A stretch of 64,000 nucleotides of DNA from NCBI RefSeq assembly GCF_949769225.1, contig NZ_CATKPB010000002.1. One strand, written 5' to 3'. Positions within the stretch are counted from its first letter, which is position 1, and each line of letters opens with the position of its first letter. The translations under genes and the position numbers were made by a program. The notes beneath the pieces were generated by a model that saw only the letters and a program-made list of their open reading frames with translations, searched no databases and was not told the origin of the DNA. This document shows, one piece after another, positions 7,764 to 17,089 of the stretch. The DNA comes from Peptoniphilus_A genitalis. GTDB taxonomy: Bacteria > Bacillota > Clostridia > Tissierellales > Peptoniphilaceae.

Positions 7764-10103
7764 CTAAAATTCTATATTTAAAATAATTTTTCTTTCATCT
7801 TCTATCTTACTCTTATTTATTACCCTATTAAGACCTTCAATTAACAATCCAAGATCCTTAGGCTTGACTTTCAGGGAAAATTTAGTCTTGTTAATATTTT
7901 TTATCCTTGGCATCTTAATAAATTTTGTAACCATAATATCCATTCCCTTTAAGTCAATAGACATTTGTTGTAAAAACTTTTCTGCCCAAACTTGAGTTAG
8001 GTTTTCATCATAGGATGAAAATTCAAGTTCAATTAATTTTGTATAAGGAGGATACAAGAAAGTCTTTCTCTCTTCAATTTCATACTGGTAGAAGTCTTCA
8101 TAATCTCCCTTAGCAGAGTAATTTATGATCTCACTGTCAGGACTGTAGGTTTGAATTATCACTTTCCCCTTCTTTGATGCACGACCAGCCCTTCCAGAAA
8201 CTTGAGTAATAAGTTGGAAGGTTCTCTCTCTTGCCTTGTAATCAGAAATGTATAAGGACATATCTGCTGCTACTATACCCACAAGAGTTACATCTTCAAA
8301 GTCAAATCCCTTAGACACCATTTGAGTGCCTATAATTACATCAGCTTCCTTATTCTTTATCTTTTCATAAAATTCATTAAAGGAGTCTTTTTTCCCAGTT
8401 GTATCTCTGTCCATCCTTAGGACTCTAGCCTTTGGAAAATATTTTTTGACTTCCTCCTCAACTCTTTGGGTTCCAACTCCAAATTGTTTTATAAATTTCG
8501 ATCCACATGAAGGACATAACTTAGGTAGGGGTTTTGTTTTACCACAATAGTGACATATTAGCCTATTCTTTGCCTTGTGATAGGTCATGGATATGTCACA
8601 GTCGTCACACTTTATAACTTCTCCACAAGACCTACAAGAAATAAAGTTAGAAAAGCCCCTTCTATTTAAAAATAGGATAATTTGCTCCTTGTTGTTTAGC
8701 TTCTCTTCTATAGCTTTTTTTAATTCTCTACTAAATATTGAGACGTTACCCATAGTTAGTTCGTCTCTCATGTCAACTATCTCTGTATCGGGTAGAAAGG
8801 CTCCCTTCTTTGCCCTATTTTTTAATTGGCAAAGATTATAAAATCCCTTCTTGGCATAGAAATAAGATTCCACTGAAGGAGTTGCAGATCCAAGAACCAC
8901 CTTACCTCTATCCTTCATCCTATTTATAGCAACCTCTATAGTGTCGTACTTTAAGTTGTCGTGAAAGTCATAGGAAGAGTCGTGAGCTTCGTCAACAATA
9001 ATCATTTTTAAATTTTTAAAAGGAACGAATACGGCAGATCTTACTCCAACTACGACCTTTACCTGGTCATTTAGGACCTTCCTATATTCATCATATCTTT
9101 CACCTGCTGAGAGCTTAGAGTGGATTATTGCCACTTCATTTCCAAACCAAGATTTAAATCTCTCAATCATTTGTGGTGTCAAACCAATTTCTGGTACAAG
9201 AACAATAACTTGGCCACCATCTTCTATGACCTTTGAGGTTAAATTTAAATAAACTTCAGTCTTGCCTGATCCAGTTAGACCATGAAGAAGAGACACAACT
9301 TTATCAGTCTCTTGTATGCTTTTTAAAGCTTCCTGCTGCTCATCATTTAATGCCAACTTATTTGTTTTATAAGGATTTTCCACAGGTTCTCGATTTACTT
9401 CTTTTTTATATTCTTCAATTAGGTTTCTTTTTATTAAGCTCTTAATTGGGGAATAAGAAATATCTAAATCCTTCATGACGTCCATTCTAGATATATCTTT
9501 CTTACATTTTATAAAATTAAAAACCTGAGCTTGCTTCTCGCTTATGCACTCAAGATTTTTTGGATCAAAATTCTTTGAAATTTTTAAATAGTTCACAAGC
9601 TTTGGCTTTATAGTCACAAGTGAATCGTAAATATATTTTATATATCCCTTTTTCCTTAATCTCTTAATAAGAATTTTTTCATCATCACTTAAGTCTTCAA
9701 AGTATTTTGATAAGTCAACAGAATTTAAATCTTCCAGGTCTTTGCCATAGGGATACTTCTCCACAAGAATTTTCTTTTTAATTCTTTGAAGGTTTCCTGG
9801 AGGTAAAATTGGAGAGAAGGCCTTTGAATATCCTATAAGGTACCTTTCTTTCATCCAGAGTCCAAGTTTTATTAAGTCCTCAGATATTATTGGTTCATCG
9901 TCAAGGACTGAATGGATTTCCTTTAACTTTTCTAGGTGATTTCCAGAGTAATTTTCATGTAAAAAAAGGACGATACCAACTCGGTAAGATTTGCCAAAAT
10001 TTACGAGTACTCGCATACCAGGTTGAACATCATCTTTTACTATGTATGTATAAAGTTTATCAATTTTTTGAAAATTATTTTCTATAAAAATATCTGCAAA
10101 CAT
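7764..10103 (-). CDS. priA: Primosomal protein N' (replication restart helicase PriA)
   Basis: PriA is a superfamily 2 DNA helicase that reloads the replisome at stalled forks. An N-terminal DNA-binding domain (FADIFIENNFQKIDKLYTY) is followed by Walker A GLTGSGKTEVY, Walker B DEAHD and the zinc-binding cysteines (CRSCGEVIKCDDCD, CHYCG, CPSCG) inserted in the helicase domain. SGRAGR occurs late. An upstream in-frame GTG at 10115 exists, but ATG at 10103 follows GGTGA with good spacing, giving 779 residues. It follows coaBC, as is common in this operon type. Confidence 0.96.
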   Translation of the reverse strand: MFADIFIENNFQKIDKLYTYIVKDDVQPGMRVLVNFGKSYRVGIVLFLHENYSGNHLEKLKEIHSVLDDEPIISEDLIKLGLWMKERYLIGYSKAFSPILPPGNLQRIKKKILVEKYPYGKDLEDLNSVDLSKYFEDLSDDEKILIKRLRKKGYIKYIYDSLVTIKPKLVNYLKISKNFDPKNLECISEKQAQVFNFIKCKKDISRMDVMKDLDISYSPIKSLIKRNLIEEYKKEVNREPVENPYKTNKLALNDEQQEALKSIQETDKVVSLLHGLTGSGKTEVYLNLTSKVIEDGGQVIVLVPEIGLTPQMIERFKSWFGNEVAIIHSKLSAGERYDEYRKVLNDQVKVVVGVRSAVFVPFKNLKMIIVDEAHDSSYDFHDNLKYDTIEVAINRMKDRGKVVLGSATPSVESYFYAKKGFYNLCQLKNRAKKGAFLPDTEIVDMRDELTMGNVSIFSRELKKAIEEKLNNKEQIILFLNRRGFSNFISCRSCGEVIKCDDCDISMTYHKAKNRLICHYCGKTKPLPKLCPSCGSKFIKQFGVGTQRVEEEVKKYFPKARVLRMDRDTTGKKDSFNEFYEKIKNKEADVIIGTQMVSKGFDFEDVTLVGIVAADMSLYISDYKARERTFQLITQVSGRAGRASKKGKVIIQTYSPDSEIINYSAKGDYEDFYQYEIEERKTFLYPPYTKLIELEFSSYDENLTQVWAEKFLQQMSIDLKGMDIMVTKFIKMPRIKNINKTKFSLKVKPKDLGLLIEGLNRVINKSKIEDERKIILNIEF

Positions 10104-10115
10104 GTCTTCACCCAC

Positions 10116-10139
10116 AAAAGAGCTAGATTTCTCTAGCTC
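10116..10139 (-). terminator. Weak hairpin overlapping the coaBC stop codon
   Basis: On the minus strand GAGCTAG-AGAAAT-CTAGCTC forms a 7-bp perfect stem followed by only TTTT. It overlaps the coaBC TAG, and the priA start lies 16 bases beyond it. It could lower priA expression or protect the upstream mRNA end. The short T tract argues against full termination. Confidence 0.4.
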
Positions 10140-11326
10140 ATAAGTTTTTTTGCCCTATCTAAAATTTCTCTTGCAAGTTCAGTCTTACTCATAATTTCTA
10201 AATCATCAGTCTTGTCTCGTGAAATAATAGAAACTATGTTAGTGTCGCTGCCAAAACCTGCGCCTTCTTTTTTTATATTATTAACAACTATAATATCAAA
10301 ATTCTTTTTTATTAGTTTTTCTTTTGCATACTCATAGATGTTAGTCGACTCAGCTGCAAATCCAACTATAACTTGGTTTTTCTTTAGACTTCCATAGTGT
10401 GCAGCTATGTCAGGATTTTTTTCCATCTCAATAAGATTCATCTGACTGTCGCTACCCTTTTTAATCTTTTCTTCACTATAAGTCTTTGGTCTATAATCAC
10501 TTGGAGCTGCTGCCTTAATTAATATATCGCAGTCATCAAAGTATTTTCCAACAGCATCAAACATTTGACGAGTTGAGTCAACTCTAACAAAGTTGTCAAC
10601 CTTTGGAACTTCTATTTTTGTTGGTCCTGAAATAAGAGTTACCTTTGCTCCTCTTTTTTTTGCATTGTCAGCAAGAGCATAACCCATTTTGCCTGAAGAG
10701 TAATTGGAAATAAATCTAACTGGATCAAGTGCTTCTCTTGTAGGTCCAGCAGTTATTACAACGTGTTTACCTTCAAGATCTTTTACAGTAAGGGCCCTGT
10801 CAATTTCATCAACTATTTCGCTAGGCTCGAGCATCTTACCACTACCATAGTCGTTACATGCAAGAAGGTCCTCTTTAGTGTCTAAGATTATAACCCCTCT
10901 GTCTCTAAGAGCTTGCATATTTTTTTGATTAGCTTCTGAATTAAGCATTACCGTATTCATTCCAGGAGCCAAGATTACCTTAGACCTTGATGCCATTAGG
11001 ACTGTGGATAACATATCATCAGCAATTCCATTGGCAAATTTTCCAATAATATTTGCAGTTGCAGGTGCTATTACAATTATATCTGCCCACTTAGCAAGAG
11101 ATATGTGTTCAACATCCATGTTAAATAGTTGGTTAAACATCTCACCATGTACCACATTGTTAGATATAGTTTGAAAAGTAAGAGGGGTTACAAATTCAGT
11201 GGCGTTTTTTGTCATTACTACCTTTACTTCTGCCCCTAGTTTTCTCAAAAGACTGCAAATACCTGGTGACTTATAAGCCGCAATCCCACCTGTTACTCCA
11301 AGTAGAATTTTTTTCCCTTTTAGCAT
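10133..11326 (-). CDS. coaBC: Bifunctional phosphopantothenoylcysteine decarboxylase / phosphopantothenate-cysteine ligase
   Basis: This enzyme makes 4'-phosphopantetheine on the route to coenzyme A. The N-terminal flavoprotein domain (CoaC) has GVTGGIAAYK and PGMNTVM; CNDYGSGKM fits its active-site region. The C-terminal ligase (CoaB) begins near residue 185 with VVITAGPTREALDPVRFISN, SSGKMG and later KAAAPSDY. At 397 residues it has the normal fusion length. It starts one base after the rpoZ stop and uses GAGGAATAAG as its ribosome site. Confidence 0.97.
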   Translation of the reverse strand: MLKGKKILLGVTGGIAAYKSPGICSLLRKLGAEVKVVMTKNATEFVTPLTFQTISNNVVHGEMFNQLFNMDVEHISLAKWADIIVIAPATANIIGKFANGIADDMLSTVLMASRSKVILAPGMNTVMLNSEANQKNMQALRDRGVIILDTKEDLLACNDYGSGKMLEPSEIVDEIDRALTVKDLEGKHVVITAGPTREALDPVRFISNYSSGKMGYALADNAKKRGAKVTLISGPTKIEVPKVDNFVRVDSTRQMFDAVGKYFDDCDILIKAAAPSDYRPKTYSEEKIKKGSDSQMNLIEMEKNPDIAAHYGSLKKNQVIVGFAAESTNIYEYAKEKLIKKNFDIIVVNNIKKEGAGFGSDTNIVSIISRDKTDDLEIMSKTELAREILDRAKKLMS

Positions 11327-11327
11327 C

Positions 11328-11630
11328 TTATTCCTCTTCTACTTCCTCTTTATTTAAATCTTCAATCTTTTTTTGTTTGATTTCTTGGATAAGATTTTCT
11401 TTTTCTTCAGCGATTTTTTCTTCGTATTCTGAATCACTTAATCTTTCTCCAAATTTTATTTTACCAGCCATGATTTCTTCGATAGCTATTGTAACTGGCT
11501 TATCGCTATCTGTATCAACAAGAGCTGGGTTTCCATCTATAAGCTTTCTTGCTCTCTTTGATACTAAGATTGCAAGTTCATATCTTGAATCTGCAACTTC
11601 TTTTAATTCTTTAAAAGATGGTATAATCAT
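11328..11630 (-). CDS. rpoZ: RNA polymerase omega subunit
   Basis: Omega helps the beta' subunit fold and stabilises RNA polymerase. The protein is 100 residues. Its conserved core (DSRYELAILVSKRARKLIDG) and the PVTIAIEEIMAGKIKF segment match the family, followed by an acidic/Lys-rich coiled tail. The ATG overlaps the gmk stop (ATGA) and GAGGAGAGAAG lies upstream. Position between gmk and coaBC supports the call. Confidence 0.95.
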   Translation of the reverse strand: MIIPSFKELKEVADSRYELAILVSKRARKLIDGNPALVDTDSDKPVTIAIEEIMAGKIKFGERLSDSEYEEKIAEEKENLIQEIKQKKIEDLNKEEVEEE

Positions 11631-12247
11631 TTGCTTCTCTCCTCTTCTGCTTGAACTTCCTTCTTAATATTTTTGTGCCTTTTAACCCTGAGTTTTTCAG
11701 CTGCTATAATGGTTTCAATATCTTTTACAGCATTATCAATCACATCGTTAATAACAAAGTAGTCATATTCTCCTACGAAGTCAAGTTCTCTAAAGGCATT
11801 TCTATATCTTGTTTCAATTTCATCTTCAGTTTCTGTATCTCTCTTAACTAGACGAGATCTTAATTCATCCATAGTAGGGGGAATTAAAAATATGAAGACT
11901 GCTTCCTTATACTTTTCTTTGATTTGAAGGGCGCCTTGTACATCTATTTCAAGAAGGACAATTTCTCCCTTTTCTATTTCATCAAAAACAAACTTCTTTG
12001 GTGTTCCGTAGTAGTTAGTGTGAACAAAGGCATGCTCCAAAAGCTCATCCTTTTCTACCATTTCTTCAAATTCTTCTCTTGTGGCAAAAAAATAGTTTTC
12101 GCCATTAACTTCTCCTGGTCTAGGTGTCCTAGTAGTAACAGAAGTTGAGAAAATTATATCGTCATTATTTTTCATTAAAGCTTCACTTACTGTTCCCTTT
12201 CCGGAACCAGAAGGACCTGATAAAACTAATAAAAATCCGCCGTCCAA
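11627..12247 (-). CDS. gmk: Guanylate kinase
   Basis: Gmk phosphorylates GMP to GDP and feeds GTP and (p)ppGpp pools. The P-loop SGPSGSGKGTV is near residue 10, and the GMP-binding region shows TSVTTRTPRPGEVNGENYFF. It has 206 residues. The first codon is TTG, because the nearby ATG is out of frame; GGTGAT precedes it. The C-terminus ends in a basic/acidic tail. It is coupled to rpoZ by an ATGA overlap. Confidence 0.95.
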   Translation of the reverse strand: MDGGFLLVLSGPSGSGKGTVSEALMKNNDDIIFSTSVTTRTPRPGEVNGENYFFATREEFEEMVEKDELLEHAFVHTNYYGTPKKFVFDEIEKGEIVLLEIDVQGALQIKEKYKEAVFIFLIPPTMDELRSRLVKRDTETEDEIETRYRNAFRELDFVGEYDYFVINDVIDNAVKDIETIIAAEKLRVKRHKNIKKEVQAEEERSK

Positions 12248-12269
12248 ATAATCACCATCCTAATTTTTA

Positions 12270-13145
12270 TTATTCAACATTTTGCGCTTGTTCACGCAAT
12301 TTTTCTATTTCTGATTTTAGCATTACAACTGAACTTGTAATTTCTATATCATTGGATTTTGAACCTATGGTATTAGCTTCCCTATTCAATTCTTGAATTA
12401 GAAAATCTAATTTTCTTCCAATTGGTCCCTCTTCATTTATTATATCATTAAAATTTTGAATATGGATTTTAAGCCTTGTAATTTCTTCATCAATTGAAAG
12501 TTTATCAAGCATTATAGCAATTTCTGTCAAAATCCTATCTTCATTCACTTCACTTGATTGAAGAAATTCAGCTACCCTTTCTCTTAATCTATTTTCATTT
12601 TCTTTTAAGCTTATTGGAGCTCTCTCTTCAATAAAATAAGTAAGTCTTTCAACTTCATCGAGTTTTATTTTAAAATCTTCCCTAATCTTTTCTCCTTCGA
12701 AGGCTCTTGATTTTAGAAAATCTTTCGCAGCTTCGTCTAAAACCTTTAAAAGTTCTTCCTTAATATAGTCGCCATCAAAATCAGCTTTTTGTGGTTTTAC
12801 TATATTTGAGTCTTTCATAATTTTAGAGAAAGATAGGTCTGAGCTCAATCCATAATTTTCCTCTAATTCTTTACTTATACTAATATACTTATTTAAAAGC
12901 TCATAGTCAATATCTATTTCAACCTGGCTTGAGTCCAAGTATTCAAAGTTTATGAATACATCAACCTTGCCTCTTTTGATTTTTGACTTTATAAAAGATC
13001 TTACAGCTTCTTCTGCATACATAATTGAGCTAGGCATCCTGACATTCATGTCAAGGTATCTATTGTTAACAGATTTCATCTCTACTTTTATATAAAAATC
13101 TTCACACTTTTTTTCAAAAAGGCCGTAGCCAGTCATGCTATTCAT
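12270..13145 (-). CDS. YicC/YloC family endoribonuclease
   Basis: This 291-residue protein has the family's N-terminal MNSMTGYG motif, a conserved central part (VEMKSVNNRYLDMNVRMP) and the C-terminal DUF1732 signature (RKLDFLIQELNREANTIGSKS). Members of this family (YicC in E. coli, YloC in Bacillus) have been reported as endoribonucleases; the precise targets here are unknown. It leads the gmk-rpoZ-coaBC operon. Many Firmicutes place remA between yicC and gmk; here only 22 bases separate them. Confidence 0.9.
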   Translation of the reverse strand: MNSMTGYGLFEKKCEDFYIKVEMKSVNNRYLDMNVRMPSSIMYAEEAVRSFIKSKIKRGKVDVFINFEYLDSSQVEIDIDYELLNKYISISKELEENYGLSSDLSFSKIMKDSNIVKPQKADFDGDYIKEELLKVLDEAAKDFLKSRAFEGEKIREDFKIKLDEVERLTYFIEERAPISLKENENRLRERVAEFLQSSEVNEDRILTEIAIMLDKLSIDEEITRLKIHIQNFNDIINEEGPIGRKLDFLIQELNREANTIGSKSNDIEITSSVVMLKSEIEKLREQAQNVE

Positions 13146-13165
13146 AAATTACTCCTCATAAAGAA

Positions 13166-13188
13166 CAAAAAGCACTAAAAAGTGCTTT
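13166..13188 (-). terminator. Terminator after leuS, before yicC
   Basis: On the minus strand AAAAGCACT-TTTT-AGTGCTTTTT forms a stem of about 9 bp with a T5 tract. It starts within a few bases of the leuS stop. Only about 20 bases separate it from the yicC ATG, so the yicC promoter must overlap it or the leuS 3' end, or transcription reads through. Confidence 0.75.
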
Positions 13189-13193
13189 TCATT

Positions 13194-15605
13194 TTATTTT
13201 ACTACAATATTAACTATCTTGTTTGGAACATAAATTTTCTTAACAATATTTTTTCCATCAATATTCTTAGCGAAAAGTTCATCCTTTTCTGCAATTTCAA
13301 ATACTGTATCTTGTGAAGCATCTCTTTCAATCTTAATTGTATATCTAACTTTTCCATTAAATTGAACAGGAATATCTATTTCATTATCAATAGTTAATTC
13401 TTCTTCAAATGTTGGCCAAGTTTGTTCTGATAATACTCCACCTAAGTCGCAAACTTCCCATAATTCTTCTGTAATATGAGGTGCAACTGGATTTAATAAA
13501 ATTAAGAAAGTTCTAAAGTCTTCCTTAGTAATCTTACCAAGGTCACTAAATTCATTTGAAAGAGTCATAAGTTGTGCGATTGCTGTGTTAGCTTTTAAGT
13601 TAGCATAATCTTCTGTAACTTTTTTAATAGTCTTGTGCATTTCAGTAACTAATTCTTTACTGTATTCATCGCCATCAACAACAATTTCTTGTAGATTCCA
13701 AACTCTTTCTAAAAATCTTCTGCAACCCTTAACTCCATTTTCTGACCAAGGTACTGGTTTTTCAAAGTCACCAATAAACATTTCATAGCATCTTAATGTA
13801 TCTGCACCATAGTCTCTAACTATATCATCTGGATTTACAACATTTCCCCTAGATTTTGACATTTTTTCATTGTTTCCACCAAGAATCATACCGTGAGAAG
13901 TTCTTTTTTGGTATGGTTCCTTAGTTGGAACTACGCCAATATCATATAGGAACTTGTGCCAGAATCTTGAGTATAGTAGGTGAAGTGTTGTATGTTCCAT
14001 ACCACCATTGTACCAGTCTACTGGGGTCCAATATTCAAGAGCTTCCTTGCTAGCAAGTGCCTTATCATTGTGAGGATCAGTATATCTTAAGAAGTACCAA
14101 GATGATCCAGCCCATTGTGGCATTGTATCTGTTTCTCTCTTTGCTGGTCCACCACATTTTGGACAAGTGGTGTTAACCCAGTCAGTCATCTTTGCAAGTG
14201 GAGATTCACCAGAGTCAGTTGGCTCATAGTTTTCTACTTCTGGTAGTAAAAGTGGAAGTTCTTCTTCAGGAAGAGCTACATAACCACATTTTTCACAGTG
14301 AACTATTGGAATTGGTTCTCCCCAGTATCTTTGTCTTGAGAATACCCAGTCTCTTAATTTGTAGTTAATTTTTCTATCTCCAAGTTTGTGTTCTTCAAGA
14401 TAGTCTATCATTTTAGCTATTGCATCTTTAACTTCAAGCCCATCTAGGATACCTGAGTTAATCATTTTTCCAGTAGCAGTTTCTGTGTTTGCATGTTCTG
14501 ATACATCTGAACCTTCGATTACTGGAACAATATTTAGACCAAACTTCTTTGCAAAGTCATAGTCACGATCATCATGGGCAGGTACAGCCATAATAGCCCC
14601 TGTTCCATAAGTCATTAGAACATAGTCAGAAATCCAAATTGGAATTTCTTTGTTAGTTAAAGGATTAATTGCCTTAATTCCTTTTATTTCTACACCTGTC
14701 TTATCTTTTTCAAGTTCAGTTCTTTCGAAGTCACTCTTCTTAGCACATTCTGCCTTATAGGCATTTATTTCCTCTAAGTTTTCAATCTTGTCAGCGTGAT
14801 TTTCAATTAATGGATGTTCCGGCGCAATTACCATGTAAGTTGCTCCGTAAATTGTATCTGGCCTTGTTGTGAAAACTTCTAGTTTTTCATCATAGTCCTT
14901 AAGTGAGAAGTTTATACTTGCTCCTTCACTTCTACCAATCCAGTTCTTTTGTTGTGTTACAACCCTATCTATAAAGTCAAGATCATCTAAGTCTTCAATA
15001 AGTCTATCTGCGTACTCAGTAATCTTAAGCATCCATTGGCTCTTAACACGTCTTACAACTTCTTCACCACATCTTTCGCACTTTCCACCAACAACTTCTT
15101 CGTTGGAAAGTCCTACCTTACAAGATGGGCACCAGTTAATTGGCATTTCCTTCTTGTAAGCAAGTCCCTTTTTATAAAGTTGTAAGAAAATCCATTGTGT
15201 CCACTTATAGTATTCTGGATCTGTTGTGTTTATTTCCCTAGACCAGTCAAAGGAGAATCCTATTGACTTTAATTGTTTCTTAAAATGAGCAATGTTGTTT
15301 TTAGTAACAAGTGCTGGATGAATTTTATTTTTTATTGCATAGTTTTCTGTTGGTAGTCCAAAGGCATCCCAGCCCATTGGATAAAGTACGTTATATCCTT
15401 GCATTCTCTTCATTCTGGAAACTATATCAAGGGCAGTATAAGGTCTTGGGTGACCTACGTGAAGTCCTTGTCCAGATGGATAAGGGAATTCAACTAGAGC
15501 ATAAAATTTTTCCTTGTCTGAATTATTTTCACATACAAAGGATTCATGTTCATCCCAAAAGTCTTGCCACTTTTTTTCTATTTCACTTGGTGTATATTTA
15601 TTCAT
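13194..15605 (-). CDS. leuS: Leucyl-tRNA synthetase
   Basis: This class I synthetase charges tRNA-Leu. The HIGH-type motif appears as HVGHPRPYT (about residue 47) and the KMSKS loop as KMSKSRGN (about 575). A zinc-type cysteine cluster (CPSCKVGL, CERCG) and the editing (CP1) domain with TTYGTGAIMAVPAHDDRD-like residues are present. It has 803 residues, typical of bacteria. It lies 23 bases after asnS and shares its promoter. No T-box leader is visible upstream of either gene. Confidence 0.97.
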   Translation of the reverse strand: MNKYTPSEIEKKWQDFWDEHESFVCENNSDKEKFYALVEFPYPSGQGLHVGHPRPYTALDIVSRMKRMQGYNVLYPMGWDAFGLPTENYAIKNKIHPALVTKNNIAHFKKQLKSIGFSFDWSREINTTDPEYYKWTQWIFLQLYKKGLAYKKEMPINWCPSCKVGLSNEEVVGGKCERCGEEVVRRVKSQWMLKITEYADRLIEDLDDLDFIDRVVTQQKNWIGRSEGASINFSLKDYDEKLEVFTTRPDTIYGATYMVIAPEHPLIENHADKIENLEEINAYKAECAKKSDFERTELEKDKTGVEIKGIKAINPLTNKEIPIWISDYVLMTYGTGAIMAVPAHDDRDYDFAKKFGLNIVPVIEGSDVSEHANTETATGKMINSGILDGLEVKDAIAKMIDYLEEHKLGDRKINYKLRDWVFSRQRYWGEPIPIVHCEKCGYVALPEEELPLLLPEVENYEPTDSGESPLAKMTDWVNTTCPKCGGPAKRETDTMPQWAGSSWYFLRYTDPHNDKALASKEALEYWTPVDWYNGGMEHTTLHLLYSRFWHKFLYDIGVVPTKEPYQKRTSHGMILGGNNEKMSKSRGNVVNPDDIVRDYGADTLRCYEMFIGDFEKPVPWSENGVKGCRRFLERVWNLQEIVVDGDEYSKELVTEMHKTIKKVTEDYANLKANTAIAQLMTLSNEFSDLGKITKEDFRTFLILLNPVAPHITEELWEVCDLGGVLSEQTWPTFEEELTIDNEIDIPVQFNGKVRYTIKIERDASQDTVFEIAEKDELFAKNIDGKNIVKKIYVPNKIVNIVVK

Positions 15606-15628
15606 AATAACTCCTAAAATTTCAAAAA

Positions 15629-17017
15629 TTAAAATTCAGCATTTCCAACAGTTCTTGGGAATGGAATTACGTCTCTTATGTTTTTCATTCCAGTAATATA
15701 CATTACTGCTCTTTCAAATCCTAGACCAAATCCTGAGTGAACTACAGATCCGTATCTTCTTAAATCTAAATACCAATCGTAATTATCCATATCCATTCCA
15801 ATGTTTTTCATTTTTTCTTCAAGAACATCAAATCTGTGTTCTCTTTGGCTTCCTCCAATGATTTCACCAACTCCTGGTACTAATAGGTCCATAGCTGCAA
15901 CAGTTTTTTTATCTTCATTTTCATACATATAGAAGGCTTTGATTTCCTTTGGATAGTCAGTTACAAAAACTGGTTTCTTGTAAACTTCTTCTGTAATGTA
16001 TCTTTCATGTTCTGTTTGTAGGTCAATTCCCCAGCTTACTGGATAGTTAAATTCTTTGTCAGCCTTTTCAAGAATTTCAATAGCTTCTGTATAAGTTATT
16101 CTAGCAAATTCATTTTCTACAACATTGTGGAGTCTTTCAAGTAGACCCTTGTCAATAAAGTTGTTGAAAAATTCCATTTCTTGTGGTGCATTTTCAAGTA
16201 CGTAGGAAATAATGTATTTTAACATTTCTTCTGACACGTCCATGTTTACATTTAAGTCAGCAAAGGCCATTTCTGGTTCAATCATCCAAAATTCTGCAGC
16301 ATGTCTTTGTGTATTTGAATTTTCTGCCCTAAAAGTTGGTCCAAATGTATAAATATCTCTAAAAGCTTCTGCAAAAGCTTCTGCTTCTAATTGTCCAGAT
16401 ACTGTTAGATGTGTCTTTTTGTTGAAAAAGTCCTTAGAATAATCAACTTCTGTTGGTTCAGAATTTGCAATCTTATCAATATCAAGAGTTGTCACTTGGA
16501 ACATTTCTCCTGCTCCTTCAGCATCTGATGTTGTGATAATTGGAGCATGAACGTAAACGAATCCCTTTTCTTGGAAGAACTTGTGAATTGCATAGGCAAT
16601 TAGTGATCTAACTCTAAAAACAGCATTAAATGTGTTTGCTCTTGGACGTAGATGAGCTATTGTTCTCAGGTATTCCATTGTGTGTCTCTTCTTTTGAAGT
16701 GGATAAGATGGGTCTGATGAACAGATTGCTTCTATCTTATTTGCTTGTAATTCAAAAGATTGATTTTTACCAGGTGATTTAACAATTTTTCCACTTATTT
16801 CAAGTGAGGAGCTTATTGGAAATTTTTCTACTTCGTCGAAGTTTTCTAACTCTTTACCATAAACAACTTGAATTGGTTTGAAAACTGTTCCATCAGTGAG
16901 TTCAATAAAACCAAAGTTTTTTGAAGCCCTAGATGTTTTCACCCAACCACTTAATACTATTTCTTTATCTAAAAAATCTTCTGGATTTTTAAATATATCT
17001 CTAATGCTAATTGACAT
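15629..17017 (-). CDS. asnS: Asparaginyl-tRNA synthetase
   Basis: This class IIb synthetase has an N-terminal OB-fold anticodon domain (EIVLSGWVKTSRASKNFGFIEL). The catalytic domain follows with motif 2 in FGPTFRAENSNTQRHAAEFWMIEPEMAF and motif 3 in GFGLGFERAVMYITG near the end. AsnRS is distinguished from AspRS by its length (462 residues) and by GNAEF at the C-terminus. AGGAGG sits before the ATG. asnS and leuS form a two-gene operon from a strong sigma-A promoter at 17055-17083. Confidence 0.96.
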   Translation of the reverse strand: MSISIRDIFKNPEDFLDKEIVLSGWVKTSRASKNFGFIELTDGTVFKPIQVVYGKELENFDEVEKFPISSSLEISGKIVKSPGKNQSFELQANKIEAICSSDPSYPLQKKRHTMEYLRTIAHLRPRANTFNAVFRVRSLIAYAIHKFFQEKGFVYVHAPIITTSDAEGAGEMFQVTTLDIDKIANSEPTEVDYSKDFFNKKTHLTVSGQLEAEAFAEAFRDIYTFGPTFRAENSNTQRHAAEFWMIEPEMAFADLNVNMDVSEEMLKYIISYVLENAPQEMEFFNNFIDKGLLERLHNVVENEFARITYTEAIEILEKADKEFNYPVSWGIDLQTEHERYITEEVYKKPVFVTDYPKEIKAFYMYENEDKKTVAAMDLLVPGVGEIIGGSQREHRFDVLEEKMKNIGMDMDNYDWYLDLRRYGSVVHSGFGLGFERAVMYITGMKNIRDVIPFPRTVGNAEF

Positions 17018-17054
17018 AATTCCTCCTAATTTTCAATTTCTTACTTAATTGTTA

Positions 17055-17083
17055 AGTATATAATTAATTGCCCTGTTTGTCAA
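17055..17083 (-). promoter_or_regulatory. Strong sigma-A promoter for asnS-leuS
   Basis: On the minus strand TTGACA (17083-17078), a 17-base spacer and TATACT (17060-17055) are seen. The -35 is a perfect match and the -10 has one change. It lies between the rarA stop codon and asnS. Confidence 0.85.
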
Positions 17084-17089
17084 TTTTAC

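Noticed and set aside
17018..17083. T-box leader for asnS or leuS
   Set aside because: The gap is only 72 bases and already holds a strong promoter; no AGGGTGGNACCGCG-like sequence is present.
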